64,000 nucleotides of DNA from Oscillospiraceae bacterium (lineage in GTDB: Bacteria; Bacillota; Clostridia; Oscillospirales; CAG-382). Numbering within the stretch: position 1 is the stretch's first letter; the number at the start of each line of letters is the position of its first letter. Shown piece after piece: positions 17,205-24,564 of the stretch. The notes under the pieces are model-generated. The model did no database searches and was not told where the DNA came from. It saw nothing but the letters and a program-made list of their open reading frames with translations. The position numbers and the translations under genes were made by a program. The stretch is taken from NCBI GenBank assembly GCA_015063785.1, contig SVTM01000004.1:1-64000 (forward strand), given 5' to 3'.

Positions 17205-17975
17205 TCACAGTCGTCTCAAATGAAAACCGCCGTCGGCGTTGAATATCTGCCCCGTCGAAAAGTCAAAAGCACCTTCGGATATGGCTTTTACTATCTTTGC
17301 AATGTCGGAGGGATCGCCCCATCTCTTGGTGGCAGAAGCGGCACCCGATGCAATGAGCTTGTCGTATTTTTCCGTAACCGCGCTTGTCATATCCGTCTTT
17401 ATGATTCCGGGGCGTATTTCAAAAACGGGAATATCAAATTCCGCAAGTCTGTCGGCAAAAAGTGCCGTCACCATCGAAACCCCCGCCTTTGATATGCAGT
17501 ATTCTCCTCGGTTGGTGGACGAAACATATGCCGACATGGATCCCACGTTTATTATACGCGGTGTGCAATCGCCGCAGTTTTTCTTGGCTTCGATCATATA
17601 GTTTGCGCAGATTTGAGTCATAAAGAAAACGGCTTTCAGGTTCGTTTCGATAACAATGTCAAAATTTTCTTCTTTGGAAACGAGGATATCTTCTCTGACA
17701 GGCGGTGCGATGCCTGCGTTGTTGACAAGAAGATCAAGCCTTCCGAGCTTTTTGGCCGCATCCACAAGGGCACGGTGGGTATCGCGCTGTTTTATATCCC
17801 CCCACACGTAGGTGTGGTTGTCGCCAAAAGCGGTTTTAAAGGCGGATTCTGTTTCCTGCCTGTAAGAGGAAGAATTTACGATTACGTGGTAGCCCATCGA
17901 GTGAAGAAATTCGGCAACCGAAAACCCGATTCCGCGGGAAGAGCCTGTTATAATTGCAACGGGTGTTGTATTCAT
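17205..17975 (-). CDS. Short-chain dehydrogenase/reductase
   Basis: 256 residues, classical SDR: cofactor motif TGSSRGIG, structural NNAG, catalytic Ser in NVGSMS and YCISK (Tyr and Lys). The adenine-ribose region does not clearly show NADH versus NADPH preference. The start overlaps the stop of the OYE gene by ATGA and the end lies 11 bp before the TIM-barrel gene, so all three are one transcript. It resembles FabG-like 3-oxoacyl or ketose reductases; substrate unknown. Confidence 0.88.
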   Translation of the reverse strand: MNTTPVAIITGSSRGIGFSVAEFLHSMGYHVIVNSSSYRQETESAFKTAFGDNHTYVWGDIKQRDTHRALVDAAKKLGRLDLLVNNAGIAPPVREDILVSKEENFDIVIETNLKAVFFMTQICANYMIEAKKNCGDCTPRIINVGSMSAYVSSTNRGEYCISKAGVSMVTALFADRLAEFDIPVFEIRPGIIKTDMTSAVTEKYDKLIASGAASATKRWGDPSDIAKIVKAISEGAFDFSTGQIFNADGGFHLRRL

Positions 17976-19297
17976 TTTGAAGTAAACTCCTTATATATAT
18001 CTCTGTAAAGCTTGTTTCTTATGATGCATCCCGACAAAAGTCCGTTTTTCTTAAGCGTTGAGCATCCCGAGCAGGCAATGCAGGCCTTCTTTGGATCAAA
18101 TTCTCCTGCAAGAATGTCGCGCGCAAGGTCGGGATAGGCAAAATTCATTCTGCCAAAGCCGACAAAATCGGTCATATCATCGTTTATCATACCTGCCGCG
18201 GCAAGGTGAGATTTTGCACAAAGCCCGGATACTCCCGTGTTCACGATGGGAAGATCAGGAAACGTCCTGTGTATCTCGCAGGCGCCCTCAAAAAGACGGA
18301 AAAGGGCAGACAGCGCGTTGGTTTTCGGTATATCAATGCCTGTCTTGTATGGACGCGAAACGTCGGGGTTGACGTATGGACTGCCCATTGTGACATTCAA
18401 AAGATCAAGACCTAAAGAAATAAGCGTATCTATAAGCTTTTTCGGCTCGTCAAGGTTATATTTTGTATGATCGTTCATGTCTGTTCCAAAGCTGTACGGG
18501 GTGTTATATCCGTCGTAAATGTTAAGACGGCATGAAAGAATGGTATTGTGCGAAAGGACGCTTTTGCAGGCGCAGAAGGTGTCGCGCAGAAGTCTTGTTC
18601 TGTTTTCAAAGCTTGTGCCGTATATTCCTGCTCTTTCGTATGCCGACAAAAGCTCGGAATAAAGATATCCGTGACAGCATTTAATATCCACCCCGTCTAA
18701 GCCTGCTTTTTCGCATAGATACGCATTTTCGGCAAAAACTTCGGGCAGCCTTTTCAGATATTCGTCGCTTGCAAAGGTGTAAGATAATTCGGGCTTGTCA
18801 AAAAACTTGTTGCGCATGGCAACGATGGGTGCAGGCACTCCGCAGGGTTTTGAATACCTACCCGAATGATTCAGCTGGAGAATAAATATCGGTTCATAAC
18901 CGTTGTTTCTCACGCTGTTTTCCTTTACTGAATCCACCAGCTTTTTATAGGAATCGAGATTTTTTTCATTTATCATCAGCTGATGCGCATTGCTTCTGCC
19001 CTCGGGAAGAACAGACACCGCCTCGAACCACAAAATTCCTGCGCCGCCTTTTGCAAGACGTTCGTATCTTTCAAAGGTGAGATCGGTGGGGTTGCCGTTT
19101 TCGTCGGCATCCTGTCCTTCCATTGGCTGATAACAGATGCGGTTGTGGGCAATCTTGCCCTTAACAACCTTTTCTTTTGCCAACACAGTCGTGTCATCAC
19201 AGTAAGGAAGATGAAGCTGCGGAAGAGAAAAATGGGTGTTTTTTAAGATGTCTGCATAAAGCTCTGTATTGCAAAAATCTGTTTTGTTTATTTCCAT
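17972..19297 (-). CDS. OYE-family flavin oxidoreductase with Fe-S motif, no FAD module
   Basis: 441 residues. FMN-binding TIM barrel of the old yellow enzyme / 2,4-dienoyl-CoA reductase type (HNRICYQPMEGQDAD, ILQLNHSGRYS, GVDIKCCHGYLYSELLSAYERAG, VGFGRMNFAYPDLARD). After the barrel it has CIACSGC and a later Cys (C-x2-C-x2-C-x11-C), which matches the 4Fe-4S cluster position of dienoyl-CoA reductases. The protein stops there, so the C-terminal FAD/NAD(P)H module of that family is missing. First gene of the three-gene unit. A separate FAD flavoprotein is transcribed divergently 97 bp away and may supply electrons; this is inference. Confidence 0.8.
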   Translation of the reverse strand: MEINKTDFCNTELYADILKNTHFSLPQLHLPYCDDTTVLAKEKVVKGKIAHNRICYQPMEGQDADENGNPTDLTFERYERLAKGGAGILWFEAVSVLPEGRSNAHQLMINEKNLDSYKKLVDSVKENSVRNNGYEPIFILQLNHSGRYSKPCGVPAPIVAMRNKFFDKPELSYTFASDEYLKRLPEVFAENAYLCEKAGLDGVDIKCCHGYLYSELLSAYERAGIYGTSFENRTRLLRDTFCACKSVLSHNTILSCRLNIYDGYNTPYSFGTDMNDHTKYNLDEPKKLIDTLISLGLDLLNVTMGSPYVNPDVSRPYKTGIDIPKTNALSALFRLFEGACEIHRTFPDLPIVNTGVSGLCAKSHLAAAGMINDDMTDFVGFGRMNFAYPDLARDILAGEFDPKKACIACSGCSTLKKNGLLSGCIIRNKLYRDIYKEFTSK

Positions 19298-19298
19298 C

Positions 19299-19327
19299 TT
19301 GTATTTCCTTTCGGGAAATGATATAAT
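19299..19327 (+). promoter_or_regulatory. Promoter of the divergent flavoprotein
   Basis: TTGTAT (19299-19304) and TATAAT (19322-19327), 17-bp spacer. With the opposite promoter the two start sites overlap by about 8 nt, so the divergent transcripts would share a short antisense 5' end. A TTTCC/GGAAA hairpin lies at about 19305-19318. Confidence 0.55.
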
Positions 19328-19348
19328 ATTTCAAACGTGTATACTCAG

Positions 19349-19377
19349 ATTATAAATGATTTTTCGCATTTTTTCAA
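19349..19377 (-). promoter_or_regulatory. Promoter of the OYE-SDR-TIM unit
   Basis: Minus strand TTGAAA (19377-19372) and TATAAT (19354-19349) with 17-bp spacing, starting about 45 nt before the OYE start. Confidence 0.7.
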
Positions 19378-19393
19378 TAATAAGGAGATACAG

Positions 19394-21304
19394 ATGCAAA
19401 AAAAAGCAGATATTTGCAATATCGGATCGGCAAAAGTGCAGATTTTCTTGTATAAATCGGTCATTGTCGGAGGCGGATGCGCAGGGCTTAACTGCGCCGA
19501 CACCCTTTTTGATCTCGGCGAGAGGGATATTGCCCTTATCACAAACAGTCTTTCGTTCAGCACTTCCATAAACACCGGCTCTGACAAGCAGACCTACTAT
19601 AAGCTTTCGACGGCAGGCGGCGAACAGGACAGCGTTTATGACATGGCAAAAACTCTTTTTTCGGGCGGATGCACCCAAGGGTTTCATTGCCTTACAGAGG
19701 CGGCAATGTCGCTGAAATGCTTTTACAAGCTGATCCGCCTCGGCGTTGATTTTCCGCAGAACGAATATGGAGAATATGTGGGATACCGCACCGACCACGA
19801 TCTGCGTCGCAGAGCCACAAGCTGCGGACCGCTGACGTCAAAATTTATGGCAGAGGCACTGATAAGGTCAGTAAAAAGCAAGGACATAGATATCATTGAA
19901 AACAAGCGAGCCGCAAAACTTATCATAGAAGACAAAAAAGTCCGCGGAGTTATCTGCGTCGATACCCAAACGGGGGAAATTTCGGTTTATCTTTCGCCAA
20001 ACGTCGTGCTTGCCACGGGAGGCCCTTCGGGGATATATCGCGCCAGCGTTTACCCTGCCTGCCATTCGGGAGCATTAAGCCTTGCTCTTGAGGCAGGGTG
20101 CGAGGGAGTGAACCTCACAGAATGGCAGTATGGTATTGCTTCCACAGAGTTCCGCTGGAATCTTTCGGGCAGTTACATGCAGGTCATACCGAGGTTTGTT
20201 TCTGTTGATGAAAACGGAAACGAGTTCGAATTTCTGCAAGATTATCTGGGCGACGAAAGATATGATCTTGTTTTCCAAAAAGGATATAACTGGCCCTTCT
20301 GTCCCACAAAACTTTCGGGTGAAAACAAGAGCTCTCTTGTTGATCTTGCGGTTTTTCGCGAGGTATGCAAAGGTAGAAAGGTATATCTTGATTTCACAAA
20401 GAACGACAGTCTTTATGATAAAGCACTTCTTTGTGATGAAGCACGCGAATATCTTGAGAGAAGCGGAGTTCTTGAGTTTGATACCCCCATAGACAGACTT
20501 GTTGCGATGAACGAGCGTGCCTACAGGCTTTACCTTGACAAGGCAGGAATAGATCTGAAAACCAATCCTCTTGCCATCGACGTCTGTGCTCAGCACAACA
20601 ATGGCGGTATAGATTGCGACGTAAACTATCAGACGTGTGTCGAAGGACTGTATGCTTCGGGCGAATGTGCAGGAATTTTCGGAATTGCCCGTCCCGGCGG
20701 CACAGCGCTGAATTCCACCCAGGTTTCGTCGATGCGCGCGGCAGAACATATAAAAAAGAGCAAACGACAGCTTGTCAAACTGAACGACAACGACAAAAAG
20801 ACCATATTTGAATTTGTGAGCCTTTGCGAAAAGCTGACTGGCGGAAACAAGACAGCAAGCGATATATATTCTGCCAGAAAAGATATCTCCGCAAAAATGA
20901 GCGAATGTGCCTCATTTGTCAGAACAGCAAAAAATATAGACTTCGTAAGTTCCGAAGTTGACAATGCGCTTTCTTGTTTTGAAAACGAAAATGCCGTAGC
21001 AGACAAAACTCTGCTTTTCGAGGTGCTGACAAACAGAGATATTTTGATTTCGGCAAAAAGCGTTCTTGCTGCCATGCAGGAATATGCGGCACAGGGCTTC
21101 AAAAGCCGCGGAAGCTATCTCGTCCTTGAAAAAGAAAGTGATATCGAGGATCCCGAGAAGATAGTGCCCGAAGAAGATGTTGAAACGCTTATAAAGGTGT
21201 GGCTTGAAGACCGAAAGGTAAAGACCGGGCTTTCAAAAGTTTCGCCTATCCCCGAGAGTGAGCAGTGGTTTGAAAAGGTTTACAACGCGTATTATGAAAA
21301 ATAA
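19394..21304 (+). CDS. Fumarate-reductase-like FAD flavoprotein
   Basis: 636 residues from the ATG at 19394 (AAGGAGA upstream); the open frame above it contains the promoter. N-terminal FAD-binding Rossmann motif VGGGCAGLNCAD, then the capping domain, and the C-terminal flavoprotein signature HNNGGIDCDVNYQTCVEGLYASGECAG. This is the succinate dehydrogenase/fumarate reductase flavoprotein and L-aspartate oxidase fold. A helical C-terminal domain follows. No partner Fe-S or membrane subunit is adjacent. It is divergent from the OYE unit and may work with it in reduction of an unsaturated substrate. Confidence 0.8.
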   Translation: MQKKADICNIGSAKVQIFLYKSVIVGGGCAGLNCADTLFDLGERDIALITNSLSFSTSINTGSDKQTYYKLSTAGGEQDSVYDMAKTLFSGGCTQGFHCLTEAAMSLKCFYKLIRLGVDFPQNEYGEYVGYRTDHDLRRRATSCGPLTSKFMAEALIRSVKSKDIDIIENKRAAKLIIEDKKVRGVICVDTQTGEISVYLSPNVVLATGGPSGIYRASVYPACHSGALSLALEAGCEGVNLTEWQYGIASTEFRWNLSGSYMQVIPRFVSVDENGNEFEFLQDYLGDERYDLVFQKGYNWPFCPTKLSGENKSSLVDLAVFREVCKGRKVYLDFTKNDSLYDKALLCDEAREYLERSGVLEFDTPIDRLVAMNERAYRLYLDKAGIDLKTNPLAIDVCAQHNNGGIDCDVNYQTCVEGLYASGECAGIFGIARPGGTALNSTQVSSMRAAEHIKKSKRQLVKLNDNDKKTIFEFVSLCEKLTGGNKTASDIYSARKDISAKMSECASFVRTAKNIDFVSSEVDNALSCFENENAVADKTLLFEVLTNRDILISAKSVLAAMQEYAAQGFKSRGSYLVLEKESDIEDPEKIVPEEDVETLIKVWLEDRKVKTGLSKVSPIPESEQWFEKVYNAYYEK

Positions 21305-21308
21305 AAAA

Positions 21309-21338
21309 GAAAAAGGTGTGCGTAGGCACACCTTTTTG
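21309..21338. terminator. Bidirectional terminator
   Basis: AAAAGGTGTGC and GCACACCTTTT pair perfectly around GTAG between the converging flavoprotein and pseudouridine synthase genes. Confidence 0.85.
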
Positions 21339-21341
21339 CGT

Positions 21342-22361
21342 TCAATATCCGTATTTTTTCATAAAATCCTGACCTTTTCCGCAGATCACCTTGCCGTCAA
21401 GATATGCAAGACATCCCGAATCTGTGGTGAAGTGGAACTCGACAGAGTAGGAATAGAGCGATTGATAAAAATCAAGGCTGTTTTTCGAGTGGACCTTTCC
21501 GTATTTTCCGTCGCCAACAAGAGGATGACCGTAATATGCAAGATGTGCCCTGATCTGGTGAGTGCGGCCGGTTATGAGGTCAACAAGCACCAGCGAGTTT
21601 CCATCCTTTTCACCCTTTACGGTGTATTTTGTGATAACTGTTTTGATGTCGTCATCGTATTTTATCTTCATTCTCCGCTTTGCTTCTTCGCGGCTTTTGA
21701 AGATGAAAACTCTGTTTTGCGCTTTGTCCTTGTAAAGGAAGTCCGAAAGAGTTGTGCTCTTTTTGTCAAAAATGCCGCAGGCTTCGCAGAAATAAAGCTT
21801 TTTCAGCTCGCGGTCGCGGATTTTCGCGTTCATAATACGCAGACTTTCGGCGTTTTTGGCACCGATGACAAGACCTGCTGTGTTTCTGTCCAAACGGTTG
21901 CAAAGGGCAGGACAAAAACTGTTTTCGTTTTCGGGGAGATATTCTTTTTTCTTGTAAAGATATCCCAGCATTTTGTCGACGAGATATATCTCGTTCCCAC
22001 CCTTAGACGGTTTTTCGTCCTCGGTGTTGGGATGGACAGTTATCCCTGCCTTTTTGTCGATGATGATGATATTCTCGTCCTCGTATGCGATCTCATCGGG
22101 CGAAAGATCAAGGGAGGGACGGGCGTACTTGTCAAAACCCTCGATCTCCTTTACGGGGAAAAACTCGTCGCTGATAAAGAGGGTAAAAACGTCGCCCACC
22201 GAAAGCATGGTGTTTGCTTCGCAACGCTTGCCGTTAAGCTTTATGTGCTTTGTGCGAAGAAATTTGTAAAGCAGAGATTTTGGGAGATTGACAAGCGATT
22301 TGGTCAAAAATTTGTCGGCGCGCTGTCCCGCGTCGTTAGAACCTACCTGAAGTTGGCGCAT
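21342..22361 (-). CDS. RluA-family pseudouridine synthase
   Basis: 339 residues. N-terminal S4-like RNA-binding domain (AGQRADKFLTKSLVNLPKS..KHIKLNGKR) and the RluA catalytic domain with the active Asp in LCNRLDRNTAGLV; the usual His of the HRLD motif is Asn here. Motifs RTHQIRAHLAYYGHPLVGDGKYG confirm the family. It modifies uridines in rRNA or tRNA. It follows the CapA-like gene by 15 bp on the same strand. The exact target site cannot be assigned. Confidence 0.92.
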   Translation of the reverse strand: MRQLQVGSNDAGQRADKFLTKSLVNLPKSLLYKFLRTKHIKLNGKRCEANTMLSVGDVFTLFISDEFFPVKEIEGFDKYARPSLDLSPDEIAYEDENIIIIDKKAGITVHPNTEDEKPSKGGNEIYLVDKMLGYLYKKKEYLPENENSFCPALCNRLDRNTAGLVIGAKNAESLRIMNAKIRDRELKKLYFCEACGIFDKKSTTLSDFLYKDKAQNRVFIFKSREEAKRRMKIKYDDDIKTVITKYTVKGEKDGNSLVLVDLITGRTHQIRAHLAYYGHPLVGDGKYGKVHSKNSLDFYQSLYSYSVEFHFTTDSGCLAYLDGKVICGKGQDFMKKYGY

Positions 22362-22376
22362 AACCTTCTCCTTACC

Positions 22377-23726
22377 TTATGCCGCAACTTCCGCTGCGGG
22401 GACGTCGGCAGGGTAGAGGGACAGACAGTATTCGTCTTTTATAAACTGCTTGTCAATGGTATCTGTGATTATCTTGTTAAGGTAGTTTCTCGAAATATAT
22501 CCGTCATATTTTCTGCAGCCGTGGTTATTAAGCATATCGTCCGAAAAATCCTTGTAAAGATAAAGGGTGGGCTCGGAAAAACCGGGCTTGTAATAGTTCA
22601 TATATGGGATCATTTCGGGATTTTCAATAACAAAGCCGTCGTCGGTCTCGTTGATGTCAAAGGTAAGAATGGCACCCAGCATGTTGCGGCTGTACATCAT
22701 GGTCGAAATAAGGTTTCCCAGCGAGTATGCGCAAAGGGTCTTTTTTCCGTCGGGACGGTCAAGCCATTCGATGGGCTGCAAGGTGTGCGAATGATGACCG
22801 ATAATAACGTCGACTCCGTTGTCTGCCATAAGACGGGCAAGGTTTTTCTGATTGTCAGAGGGCTTGAACCAGTCCTCGTGTCCCCAATGCATCGAAACGA
22901 TAACAACGTCTGCCATGGCGCGTGCTTCTTTTGTCTGACGGTCGATCTCGTTGTAGTTTTCGAGAGGGATCACAAGCGCGCTTCCTGCAGGAAGGTTTAT
23001 GCCGTTGGTGCCGTAGGTGTAGGAAAGGAATGCAATCTTAACGCCGTCGTGATCAAGCACGCGGATAGTGTTGTAATCCTCGCGGTTTTTAAATCCGCCG
23101 AGAAGAAGAACTCCCCTGCTGTTCCAAAAATCTATATTTCTTGCATATCCCGTCGAGCCCTTGTCCAGCATATGGTTATTGGCAATGTTTACAATGTCAA
23201 AGCCTGTGTCAAGCACGGCATCTGCGATTTCGTCGGGGGTGTTAAAGGTGGGATATCCCGAATATCCGCGGTCTTTTCCTGCGCTGGGGGTCTCCTGGTT
23301 TACAAAGGCAAGGTCGGCGGAGGAGATTATGTCCTTTATATTCCTGAACATGGGCTTAAAATCATATTCCGCATCTGTTCCTGCCGCCAACTGAGAAGCA
23401 TATTTGTACACGTTTGTGTGCACAAGGATGTCGCCTGCTGCCGCAAACGAGATGTTCTTGTATTCTTTCACCGGTTCGGGGGGAACAACAGGTTCGTCGG
23501 GAATGTCGGTAGGCTTTGTTTCGCCCTTGTTTTCGTTGATCTCGCCATCGTTTGAATTGTCGGGGATCACAACCTCTGTGACCTCGTCTTTTTGCTTTTC
23601 TTTGTCGGAAATCTTAAGGGCGCAACCTTCTTTTGAAACCGAAAGGATGGCAAGCAGAACTATGACGACAAAAGGGATGCAAAAGAGAAGGGCAGAAAGA
23701 GGTAATTTTCTTTTGTTGTTTTTCAT
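22377..23726 (-). CDS. CapA-family metallophosphatase-like membrane protein
   Basis: 449 residues. N-terminal membrane anchor (about 10-30), a Pro/Glu/Asp-rich linker (about 35-85) and a CapA (PGA_cap) domain with metal-ligand motifs FAAAGDILVH, IANNHMLDKGSTG, SMHWGHEDW and IIGHHSHTLQPIEW. The domain faces outside the cell. CapA proteins take part in poly-gamma-glutamate capsule attachment in bacilli, but most clostridial members lie outside capsule operons, as here, and their role is unclear. Probably transcribed with rluA. Confidence 0.88.
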   Translation of the reverse strand: MKNNKRKLPLSALLFCIPFVVIVLLAILSVSKEGCALKISDKEKQKDEVTEVVIPDNSNDGEINENKGETKPTDIPDEPVVPPEPVKEYKNISFAAAGDILVHTNVYKYASQLAAGTDAEYDFKPMFRNIKDIISSADLAFVNQETPSAGKDRGYSGYPTFNTPDEIADAVLDTGFDIVNIANNHMLDKGSTGYARNIDFWNSRGVLLLGGFKNREDYNTIRVLDHDGVKIAFLSYTYGTNGINLPAGSALVIPLENYNEIDRQTKEARAMADVVIVSMHWGHEDWFKPSDNQKNLARLMADNGVDVIIGHHSHTLQPIEWLDRPDGKKTLCAYSLGNLISTMMYSRNMLGAILTFDINETDDGFVIENPEMIPYMNYYKPGFSEPTLYLYKDFSDDMLNNHGCRKYDGYISRNYLNKIITDTIDKQFIKDEYCLSLYPADVPAAEVAA

Positions 23727-23751
23727 GAAGTTTTCTCCTTAAAACCGTGCA

Positions 23752-23785
23752 TTAAAAAACAAATTCCCACGATTGCAGGAATTTG
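23752..23785 (-). terminator. Terminator after the 96-residue gene
   Basis: CAAATTCC and GGAATTTG arms around a 10-nt loop, followed on the minus strand by six T (23759-23754). Confidence 0.7.
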
Positions 23786-23793
23786 AAAAGGTC

Positions 23794-24084
23794 TTATTTA
23801 AGCTCTCTCTGAAGCCAAATGGTGCCGATCTCAAGAGCATCCACCAGTGTGGATTTTTCGGATTCCTTGAGTATCTTTGCGGGACTCAATTCAAGTGCAG
23901 GGTCTGTGCTCTGGATCTGAACGAGCACTCTGGACGGAATATCTTCGCCGTCAACCGCCTTGGATTCAAGAACGGTGAGGACAAGTATTGCACGCTGAGC
24001 GGGATCGCCGTAATATATTTTGTTGCCGCAGCGGACCATAGGTTGACCCTTGTACTGCAGTATGTTGTTTGCTGTTTCTGCCAT
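23794..24084 (-). CDS. Conserved small protein of unknown function
   Basis: 96 residues, no signal peptide or membrane segment. Beta-rich in look: NILQYKGQPMVRCGNKIYYGDPAQRAILVLTVLES in the first half and a helical C-terminus. I do not recognise a family. A GGAGGTAAT ribosome site precedes the ATG. It lies 60 bp after ireB on the same strand and has its own terminator, so both may share a transcript. Confidence 0.65.
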   Translation of the reverse strand: MAETANNILQYKGQPMVRCGNKIYYGDPAQRAILVLTVLESKAVDGEDIPSRVLVQIQSTDPALELSPAKILKESEKSTLVDALEIGTIWLQRELK

Positions 24085-24144
24085 TGGTTATTACCTCCGA
24101 ATGAAATTGTATGAAGAAAAGCGAAGCGGTTGGCGAGAGAAAGA

Positions 24145-24402
24145 TTACTGCAAATAGCTTGTCACAAGAACTCGCATAAGCTCGTCGCGGTCGATCTTGC
24201 GGATAAGAGCGCGAGCGTTGTTGTAGTTGGTGATATAGGTGGGATCTTCGGAAAGAATGTATCCGACGATCTGATTGATGGGGTCGTAGCCTTTTTCCTT
24301 GAGAGAATTGTAAACGCTGGTGAGAATATTCTTCATCTCCAGCTCTTTTTCAAGCTTTGCGGTGGAAAATTTGATCGTTTTGTCTGTTCTCGATAATTGC
24401 AT
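24145..24402 (-). CDS. ireB: IreB family regulatory phosphoprotein
   Basis: 85 residues, the full length of the UPF0297/IreB family. IreB is a substrate of the PASTA kinase IreK in enterococci and affects cell-wall stress and cephalosporin resistance. Thr6 and Thr9 in RTDKTIKF correspond in spacing to the two phosphorylated threonines of enterococcal IreB. Conserved runs [29 protein letters not shown] and [13 protein letters not shown] are intact. The usual neighbours (ruvX, DUF1292 protein) are absent. Confidence 0.93.
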   Translation of the reverse strand: MQLSRTDKTIKFSTAKLEKELEMKNILTSVYNSLKEKGYDPINQIVGYILSEDPTYITNYNNARALIRKIDRDELMRVLVTSYLQ

Positions 24403-24434
24403 AATACCACTCCATTCTTCATTGGTTCGTCTAT

Positions 24435-24463
24435 ATAATAATATATTTGACCGATAAAAGCAA
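24435..24463 (-). promoter_or_regulatory. Promoter of ireB
   Basis: Minus strand TTGCTT (24463-24458) and TATTAT (24440-24435), 17-bp spacing. Confidence 0.6.
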
Positions 24464-24522
24464 TACTATTTTGTTAAAAATAATGTTTTTTTCAAAAAAA
24501 TTAATAATTTGTTAAACGAATA

Positions 24523-24550
24523 AGAGGAGCGTCTCAAAAAACGCTCCTCT
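24523..24550 (-). terminator. Terminator after pheT
   Basis: AGAGGAGCGT and ACGCTCCTCT perfect 10-bp stem, 15 bp after the pheT stop; the downstream T content on the minus strand is moderate. Confidence 0.65.
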
Positions 24551-24564
24551 GTTTTTGAAAAAAA

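Noticed and set aside
21258..23555. Long open plus-strand frame of about 765 codons
   Set aside because: It is antisense to rluA and the CapA-like gene, both of which have clear family motifs; composition is a reverse-strand shadow.
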